A stretch of DNA of 64,000 bases from NCBI GenBank assembly GCA_022496805.1, contig CM040094.1, positions 12,609,501-12,673,500 on the forward strand, written 5' to 3'. Shown one piece after another: positions 57,401-64,000 of the stretch. The notes under the pieces are model-generated. The model did no database searches and was not told the DNA's origin. It was given only the letters and a program-made list of their open reading frames with translations. Source of the DNA: Pohlia nutans (taxonomy: Eukaryota > Streptophyta > Bryopsida > Bryales > Mniaceae). The position numbers and the translations under genes were made by a program. Each line of letters begins with the position of its first letter. Positions within the stretch are counted from its first letter, which is position 1.

Positions 57401-59377
57401 CTTACATTTTCTTCACCATTCTTTATACCATTCTTTTAAGTTTATCCAAACCTACACTTGGTTTTATTACTAAATGATAGTCTTCCAACCAGTACTTGGA
57501 TGTCATGTGCATATTTAGCAATAAGGAAGAAGGAGTGGAGATACTTTAGGCGTTTAGAAGGAGTCAACCAAGATATTAATGATGCAACATCCAATAACAC
57601 AGTGGTATCATCCAAAGAGACCGAGTCTATAGCCAATTTTCCAATCATAGAGGATGTTGAAGAGGTAATTGACAGACTCATACTGTAAAAGTTTCTAAAA
57701 GCCCAAAAACTTACTTTTTTTTTTCCAATTGAATGACTTATTGCAATTGTAAGCCCTATATATAAAATCTCAAATCCCACTAAATTTAGTGTATTCTTTT
57801 AAAGTATTCAAAATATTTTTCAAGTTCAAATTACAGAAAAGTTGTTTATTGCTTTACATTGTATATAAGAGAAAATCACAATAGTTTTATTTTGTGTTAG
57901 ATATAGAAAAAAATAAATTATTTCAAGATCTAAAGGAAGTATGTAGGTGATTTTGATAATTTAGTTAAATTGAATATTTTATAAAATTTAAAACTTTAAA
58001 CTAAATTTATAATAAAAGGATCATTGACTATTTTATTACAACTTTGTCGGTACTAATAGTAAATGAGTTTCTTTCACTACATGTGTACATATTGAAATCA
58101 ACTTGTTTTTCTTATCAATTAGAATAGAAAGACAAATTATTGAGAATTCTTATAGATTTATTTATTTACGATATAGTATGTTTTTGGATAACATTCCTCC
58201 CATACTCATCAATGGTCATTATTTTATATATCAGGACAACCTTGTGACCATGTGGGTAAATCTCCAATTCTATGTGTGTTTACATTTAGAAATCTTTTGT
58301 TTTTTTACTAGACAATTTATTTTCTCATACATTTGGAAAAAAAATAAAATCCTATGAAAACAAAATTAGAGATTCGGCAAGTAACCATAGAATCTTGAAA
58401 TAAATTGGTAGATATCAATCTCAAAATAATTTTGCCTTTGATTCCATAAGATTTAGAAGATTGTAGCATTTGAACATGATTTTTTTTTTTTTAATTTTGC
58501 ACTTTTCCACAATGAAAAACTTATTATTTGGTAACCTCTCAATGAACCTTTGAACAATTTTATTTGAGTTTTTCAAAATTGAGATTTTAAAATTACTAAT
58601 TTTACAAAAACTTATTAATTGGTCATAGGTTCAAACTCCTTGAACCTATGGCAACCTATGAGAGTTCTTTAATGAATTATTACTAATTGAGATATCAATA
58701 CACTAGTAGAAAAGGTGGTACTCCCCGGGGAGATGCCCAGGCAAAACCACTGTGCATGCGTAGAATTGGGCACCACACGCCTGGGCAACTCCCTCGGCAA
58801 CGCCACCTTTTCTACTAGTGACACACTAAATGAAAATACCTATAACTCTCACGTCCAAAATTAGATTATGGTAAATTTCAATTTTTTTTTGAAAGATAAT
58901 AAAAACATTTAAAAGCCCATTCATTTATTAAAAATAAATAAAATTATTAGTAAATATTTTTTTACTACCCTAAACCTGCATGAACAACAAAGCTAAAATT
59001 GGGTTCCAAGGAATTATAGGGTTCAAATATTGAATAATTAATAATGGGATTTATTTTATGTGTAGAGCGCTCAAGGATATGCAAAGTACTTGTATAGACC
59101 TGGAGCAGCATGGCAATCCTTGGGCTCGGACTCCGTGTCTCTCAGCAGCTTAGGACTTTCTTTTAATTTCAAGGGCTCCGATCAAACCGAGTCGACAAGG
59201 CCTCCCAGTCGTGAGACCAAGAAATCCACCTCAGAAATCGTTGTTGCTATCTCTTCGGTCAATACCCACAACCTCAAATATCCATATAGTTTCTTAGCAC
59301 ATGAAATTAATCCAAATAAAAGAAAGTATATGTATGTGTATGTGTGTATGTGTATGTATAAAACATTCATGTTGTAA
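48457..59377 (+). CDS. Probable multi-exon gene of unknown function (8 exons proposed)
   Basis: Proposed exons: 48457-48651, 49309-49386, 50997-51040, about 52912-53201, 54142-54197, 57053-57134, 57519-57664, 59066 to about 59257 or the stop at 59377. Junction phases agree (0,0,2,1,0,1,0), and exonic parts are GC-richer than the surrounding DNA. The start is very basic (MANGRNKPQEHVKQKSTSKA, then His/Lys/Thr-rich), followed by Gln-rich, Pro/Leu-rich, Arg/Gln-rich (DRKQWQRDDIERQQDRRYA) and Trp/aromatic segments (YAKYLYRPGAAWQSL) with LSSLGLSFNFKG. I cannot name a family; the composition suggests a nuclear or nucleic-acid-associated protein. The exon at 52912 has a weak acceptor and the 3' end is unsettled: translation past about 59324 runs into a (GTATGT)n microsatellite, so the true end or a donor (59258 or 59325) probably precedes it. 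Confidence 0.5.
48707..49055. mobile_element. Partial TTAA elements of families F and E side by side
   Basis: 48707-48880 begins TTAACCCTTAAAGACATATG (family F). 48895-49055 carries CACAAGAACCAAGAGAAATT and CACGTCAAAGGGATAATTAA (family E). Both lie in intron 1 of the proposed gene. Confidence 0.65.
50604..50700. repeat. Dispersed repeat pair with 53855-53947
   Basis: Both contain AGATAGATAGAAAC, GGC[AG]TGAATAAAGTGT and TGCCCACCGGA-like blocks in the same order and orientation, about 95 bp. Class unknown. Confidence 0.7.
50765..50940. repeat. Truncated copy of the 220-bp dispersed repeat
   Basis: Shares GATATGGGTACCACTTTTAT, GCGTCTCATATAGTG and AACACCATGTATATAGTTGC with 15439-15662. The right third is missing. 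It ends just before the 50997 exon. Confidence 0.75.
51640..51768. repeat. GC-rich hairpin with perfect 19-bp AT-rich arms
   Basis: 51640-51658 and 51750-51768 are exact reverse complements (AGCTTTTAAATATTCAGTT). The roughly 90-bp loop is made of GC-rich repeats (GGCAGAGCC twice, GGCTGGTGGCTGCTGCC). A run of about 11 C follows at 51818. Lies in an intron of the proposed gene. Confidence 0.85.
51990..52206. mobile_element. Worn TTAA element family A, reverse orientation
   Basis: Begins TTAACCTCTAAACATACATC; the right end is CTTGGTCTTTTTAGGGGTTAA-like, ending at 52206. Contains ACTTACTCCAAACTGCTAAA matching family A read backwards. Confidence 0.55.
53690..53830. mobile_element. Hairpin MITE with a CACCATGCTCT block
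   Basis: GCACCAAGGAATAATGTTAG and, inverted, AACATTATTCCTTAGTACC; a centre palindrome is built on TATTGGTACCAAGCTAATG. Relatives: 6250-6310 (partial), 24585-24665, 45587-45660, 54658-54800. Confidence 0.75.
54435..54649. mobile_element. Foldback element with about 35-bp inverted ends
   Basis: Left CACTACACTACTTTATGCTG then ATAGTGTCACCTACACTAA, mirrored by TTAGTGTAAGTGGCACTATT then AGCATAAAGTAGTGTAGT. About 215 bp, in an intron of the proposed gene. Confidence 0.82.
54658..54800. mobile_element. Hairpin MITE, near-palindromic copy
   Basis: CACCAAGGAATGGTATTAGA mirrored by TTAACATTGTTCCTTAATG. The centre CATATTGGCACCAAACTAGT then GCCAATATGG is palindromic. Directly follows the foldback element at 54435-54649. 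Confidence 0.8.
55800..56287. mobile_element. TTAA element family C, 5'-truncated
   Basis: Begins inside the family (ATGGGAATTTAGCTTCATGC) and ends GTGAGGACCTCTAGGAGTTAA. Otherwise co-linear with 27933-28504. Confidence 0.8.
56483..56849. mobile_element. Long foldback element, arms of about 160 bp
   Basis: The left arm (56483-56645) and right arm (about 56690-56849) are near-complete reverse complements, with AATTTGGTGGTCTCTCATTA against TAATGAGAGACCACCAAATT, and TTATTCACTC..AATAGT against ACTATTTGGAGTGAACAA. Short loop. Lies in the intron before the 57053 exon. Confidence 0.88.
58701..58820. mobile_element. CACTA-type miniature element, best-preserved copy
   Basis: Perfect 18-bp inverted ends CACTAGTAGAAAAGGTGG / CCACCTTTTCTACTAGTG, the inner arms continuing with GGGGAGATGCCCAGGC against GCCTGGGCAACTCCC. 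120 bp in total. Relatives at 3532-3651, 6602-6720 and 9932-10008. Confidence 0.9.
59326..59358. repeat. TATGTG/GTATGT microsatellite
   Basis: Short run of TATGTATGTGTATGTGTGTA type at the apparent 3' end of the proposed gene. It produces a spurious Tyr/Met/Val/Cys tail in the open frame. Confidence 0.8.
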
Positions 59378-62300
59378 TGTACACTTAGAATCCTAGGGTG
59401 CACTCTAATCACATGCGTTCATGACCTCATTTAAAAAGTAACTCCATGTATACAAGAAGTTATATGTCTAAAAACCTTTTTGTATAAATATATTATGTCA
59501 TAAATATATGTTTAATGTAAGTATACGTTAATATTTTCAGCTCTAAATAAGTTTATTGTACGTATATGCCATATGACAATGTTCAAATTAATACCCTCTT
59601 TGTGCACTCATGTATACTTGTACTTTTTTAGTATAGTGCACCCCCGGGGCTTTGAATTATTTTATTGATAACCAACATACATGAATTCTAAACTTGGCAT
59701 GTAGGAAGTGTCCAATCGTAGTTGTACACAATACTCGACACAATAGCAAATGTTTTGAGCAAGACATTGGAATGTAATATTGGAGAATGTGATAATAACA
59801 AATTTAGAATGTATAATTCAAATCAATGATGAGTGGTTGAAAAAGTGTAGGCAAATGCAAGGAGGGAGATCATGAGGAAAGAATTGGCACAACGGCTTTG
59901 GGAACATCATTCTCAAAAGAAATTGCTCATCTCCCAAGAGCGTACATCTAATAGACATTTGCAATGTAGTTGTTGTTAAGTAAATGATCTATAGCTTTGG
60001 TTTTGGCTGGCAATGTAGAGAAAATTTGTAGAATTTGTTGTTGACCAACAATCACATAAAAGGGCTATATTAGCAATAAGACCTAATTGTATGCAACAAT
60101 TTTTAAAGTTGATTCTCAATTTATTTTTGTAGTAGCAATGCCGGAAGGCACTAAGCGTTACGTTTTGGCACATATTCAAAAGGGATATAGAATTGTATGC
60201 ATGTTTTAAAATTTTAGATCATTAAAAAATATGTTAAGAATATCTTTTAAATCTTCATAATTAATTCTTTTGAGGCTCTATTGAAACTATTTTTCTTTAT
60301 AATTATTTAGATTTTACATTGCAAAATCAAAAAGAACTTATTTTTCATACTTCCGTCACACACACTTTTCTAAGACTTATATATACGCACAATGGCCCCA
60401 TCATAGTATTGTAAATCTTTTTATACATGCCACATTATAAAGTAAAATTTTTAATAAGTACTTAAATTGTTACATCATTGCATTCTCAACCTCAATAAAA
60501 CTTGGAATTGAAATGACATTACATTTCTTTTATAGTTTAAGAGCTTAGGCTAGTGATTTAACTCAAGATGTGACCTCTTAGCTTGTGACATTCTTTCTAA
60601 CCTCTTCAATAACCTCTACAAAGTTACAAAGTCACTATAGTTGAATCTTGTAATTGATGATCATGCTAATTGAAAAGAAAAGTCAATACAAAATTTCTTG
60701 ATTCTTAGGGAGTACACTATTCAATAAAGCCAGGAAACACTTGCGTGCATCCCCCTAATTAAAAACCTTATGTATACATTTTTCTTTTGGTTAAAATTAA
60801 GCAATATATGTACAAATCTCACAGCCTCAAAATACATTTCTTTATGTATACATGGGCTAAAACTGAGGAATTAAACTTCAAGCCCCATGTATATCTACTT
60901 TCCGCTCGATTGAAATATGTCTCCAATATGCATTATTTAACTAAATATGGACTTTCAGCTTAATTATGGACTTTCAAACATGGGGGGATCCCTCCATCCT
61001 CAAATCTAAAATCTACATATTTGAGAAAAATATTCACAAAATGTAGATTTTAGGATTCATTTTGCATCTGCTCTTCTTAATCCTAGACTCTGGACTGTCC
61101 ATATTTAGTTAAATGATGCATCAATACATACATTTTGTACATGCTTGTTTTACATAATACCCTCATTGTGCACGCACGTGTATAATTACAGTACTTGAAG
61201 AGTGCACCCCCTGGGTCTTGATCAATATTGCTCCATGGGTAAAAAATAAGAAGAAAATGGCAAAAAAAAATTAAACTATTCAAAAAAGCATAAAGAATTT
61301 AGAATAAGCAATAGGAGAAGCAACAAAACCAATGTTAGAAATGACTACTCAAATGTGTAGCAAAATTAGTTTTGAAAATAACTCTCCAACAGGCTCTCCA
61401 ACTTCTAAATCATAAATCCACAACGATTGATTTGTTTTAAACAAAATTACATTATAAAAAGTTTCTATAGAGTTTACAACACCCTAAAAGTACACTAAAT
61501 AGGTAGATTAATGTTAGATACACTAATTTACATGAACATGTTGTAAGTTTTTACTGTTGACCAATTTTTTTACCCTCTATATTGGTCAAGATGGGGATCT
61601 TTCAATAGTATTGGAATCAATGTCTTTGGTAAAAAAATTTGTCAAGAGTAAAAATCTATAGTATTTTCAAATCTTATAATTATCTAACAATAATCTACCT
61701 ATTTAGTGTAGTCCTAACAAAAATTAATTTAAAAATTAATGCCAACGTTTTCAATAATTCTTTTTACAAAAAAATCTTAGCAAAGAAAAGCTAGATTTTC
61801 TCTTACAAAATGGATGCTTGGCTTACTCCATATTTGATTGATCTTATTTATTATTGATTCTATAAAAGAACTTCTTATGATAATAGTTTTTTTTCAATAT
61901 CATCACAAAAGCAAGGAACTTTGTAAGATGCTAGTTTTGGTTTCAATGAATATCAAGTTGTCATTCTAGAGATATTCCTACTTTTATATTAAGAATCAAC
62001 ATAATAAATTTCTTAATAAAAATTTGCATCATGATGATGCACTTCTAAATCAATAATAAGATGCCAACATATTATTATAAATAGGTCAACAATTTATTCC
62101 TCTAATTTTAGAAAATGTAATATAATACGAGATAAAAATGAAGTTGAAAAGGATTCGTTTTTATTTTGAAAATTGAGTAACGCCAGTCTCCTCGAGAGGC
62201 CATTCCGTCATGAACTTGAAAATTACATGCGTTAAAACTAAAACTAACACCTTCTAATAGACATTTAATGTATGGTCAAAGTTTTATCAATTCTTTTTGT

Positions 62301-63294
62301 GTACACATGTTAAACATATTTACTTCAAGCCAAATTTCTATTATAAGTATAAAATCTACCAATCTAAAAACTCACAAAGTACAATTCCAATGGTTTTATG
62401 GCCATGCAAAAAGAAATTATGAAATTTTGCATGATTCTTAGCACATAACATAGGAGTAGCAAAGTTTGAATGCATATGATTTTGAACTTCATAAATGATG
62501 TTGCCCTACGCATGGCCCCTTGTTCCTTCCCTCGGTCTCTACATTAAAGCAATTCTTTAGAACTTTCTTTTTCAATATGAAATCAAACTTCTTTTCCATG
62601 TTCTAAATTCATGAGAAATATAAATTGTATCAAATTTGAAACAAAATTGGTCTCTAAGCACTAATTTTTTTATGAATTTGCTATCTCTAAATTTTACAAA
62701 TTATAAAAATTGGAATACATTTATTTATTCTCATTCACATGAATCAAACATTGACAAAGTGAACAATATAATTTTGTGCTTAACAATATTCTTTATTAAA
62801 CATTAAGTTTCACAAAGCGACTCAAAATACAAAATATTATATAATTGTGTATTATTTTAAATCGATCAATTTTGTACTAAATGTCAATTACATTATTAAT
62901 TACACCATGTAAGCTACACTAACCTCAAATTACATTCAACCTTCTATGATAACACACCCTATAATTCTACATTTCCTAGCTTCAAAATTTGTTATTTGTT
63001 TTCACATCTAATTGCGCAACTTCCACATATCAAGTAGGTGCATTTGGAAGCCTGTTTATCCTCTAAGACACTCATAACACTCTTGAACAATGTTCCTTTT
63101 TTACAACATACTAACACTATAGAAGCCCTAGGAAAGGCACTTGATGAAATCTTGAATTGAAATTCTGAAGTGTTACTGTAAAAGAATATTCCTCTCTAAT
63201 AACATTGTAAAAGGGCCTATTCTTTCATAATTATGCAAGAATGTTATATTGTTGAGAGAATTCTTTTCTAAAAGTATGTTGTGATCATGTGCAT
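59378..63294. other. Gene-free AT-rich stretch with small repeats
   Basis: No exon chain recognised. A repeat pair (about 59570-59660 and 61135-61225) shares ATACCCTC..TGTGCAC and AGTGCACCCCC.GGG. An inverted-repeat element lies at 60928-61121, with ends GCATTATTTAACTAAATATG and CATATTTAGTTAAATGATGC. Minus-strand frames at 59976-60179 and 61083-61283 have no motif. Confidence 0.5.
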
Positions 63295-64000
63295 TTATTT
63301 TGGTGGTTCATCAAGTTTCTTGTCTTTAGAAGTAGATTCAGCAGTACTGGAGGGAGAGGCTTTTTGTTGGACCGTACTGGAAATGACTTCCAAATGTCCA
63401 AGAACCTCTTTAATATTTTCTTTGATGGTGCCTTGCATTTCCGGGGTAAAGAACTCATCTTTACCACTGCCAGCGGGTCCTTTTCCTTTATTCGCAACGT
63501 CTTCAGCTTCTTTCGTTTTCTTTGCAGCTTCTTCGGCGGCTCGTCGTGCGGCTTCTTGAGCTTCTCTCTTTTTCCGGGCTTCTTCATCTTCTGCAGCTTT
63601 CTTTTTCCTCACTTCTTCTTCGGCTGCTCGTCTTGCGGCTTCTTCTTCTGCCGCTTTCTTTCTCTTTGCTTCTTCTGCTGCCTGTCTAGCAGCTTCTTCT
63701 GCTGCCCGTCTAGCAGCTTCTTCTGCTGCCCGTCTAGCAGCTTCTTCTGCTTCTCTCTTTTTCCTCGCTTCCTCTTCCGCCTTTCTTCTTGCTTCTTCTT
63801 CCGCCTTTTTCCTTGCTAACGCCTCGGGAGTTTTATCGGGACTTGTAATCTTGACATTCGTCATTGTATCTTTCACATCCACAATAAATTCACCCGCCTT
63901 TAATTTCTTGTCATCGAGTTCAATCGTCAAATTCTCCAACCATTTATTGACGTCAAATTGTTGTTTTCGTAACGCTTCTAATTGTTCGCGTAGTTTCCGT
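63295..64000 (-). CDS. Coiled-coil Ala/Glu/Arg/Lys-repeat protein, 3' part, running off the window
   Basis: The frame is open from the window edge (codon at 63999) to the stop at 63295, 234 residues, with no intron signal. The first visible part (RKLREQLEALRKQQFDVNKW) is helical. An acidic/Lys segment follows (ENLTIELDDKKLKAGEFIVD), then about 110 residues of AEEEARRKAEEEARKK / AARRAAEEA heptad-like repeats predicting a long charged helix, then a Gly/Lys linker and a C-terminal helix (FFTPEMQGTIKENIKEVLGH). At DNA level a 24-bp unit repeats about three times at 63673-63747. The frame is clearly GC-richer than its AT-rich surroundings. I do not recognise the family; such repeats occur in many unrelated scaffold proteins. 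The N-terminus lies outside the window, and TTG at 63939 is not a start. Confidence 0.65.
   Translation of the reverse strand, partial: RKLREQLEALRKQQFDVNKWLENLTIELDDKKLKAGEFIVDVKDTMTNVKITSPDKTPEALARKKAEEEARRKAEEEARKKREAEEAARRAAEEAARRAAEEAARQAAEEAKRKKAAEEEAARRAAEEEVRKKKAAEDEEARKKREAQEAARRAAEEAAKKTKEAEDVANKGKGPAGSGKDEFFTPEMQGTIKENIKEVLGHLEVISSTVQQKASPSSTAESTSKDKKLDEPPK

Noticed and set aside
63289..63819. 176-aa Cys/Phe/Ser-rich plus-strand frame
   Set aside because: Reverse complement of the AARRAAEEA repeat; low-complexity shadow.

Overview
The window is nuclear DNA of a land plant. The genes have many short exons with GT-AG introns, the intergenic DNA is AT-rich, a leucine-rich-repeat receptor kinase is present, and a plant-type SMP+C2 tether protein (CLB1/synaptotagmin-7 type) is present. 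Intron and intergenic space is packed with short terminal-inverted-repeat (TIR) elements. Elements ending in TTAA-CC are unusually abundant. That hints at a non-flowering plant such as a moss, liverwort or fern, but the lineage cannot be settled from the sequence alone. I saw no tRNA, rRNA, CRISPR or bacterial-type feature.

Layout. (1) 1-2765 is the upstream region, with a 380-bp tandem duplication. (2) 2766-17022 (+) is a 16-exon LRR receptor-like kinase of 776 residues; its reading frame is intact through every splice junction I reconstructed. (3) 17023-28900 is gene-free and made of nested transposable-element remnants. (4) 29150-31250 is a degenerate tandem array of about 200-360 bp units, several carrying a GTAAGT splice-donor-like site. 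It lies directly upstream of (5) 31388-35995 (+), an 11-exon SMP+C2 protein of 524 residues. (6) 36000-39300 is intergenic, with a Stowaway-like element split by a 1.3-kb TTAA element. (7) 39607-43161 (+) is a 6-exon gene for a conserved-looking protein of 266 residues that I cannot name; its first exon is very GC-rich. (8) 43162-48456 is gene-free, with a dead Tc1/mariner-type transposase remnant. (9) 48457-about 59377 (+) is a probable 8-exon gene of unknown function, assembled from short phase-compatible exons. (10) 59378-63294 is AT-rich and gene-free. (11) 63295-64000 (-) is the 3' part of a coiled-coil, Ala/Glu/Arg/Lys-repeat protein that runs off the window edge.

The genes do not form a pathway. 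The kinase acts at the plasma membrane, the SMP-C2 protein probably at ER membrane contacts, and the other three are unassigned. The strongest theme is the transposon landscape. At least eight small families share TTAA-CC ends, several sit inside other elements with a clean TTAA on both sides, and CACTA-, Stowaway- and Harbinger-like miniature elements are mixed with them. Most lie in introns without disturbing coding frames.
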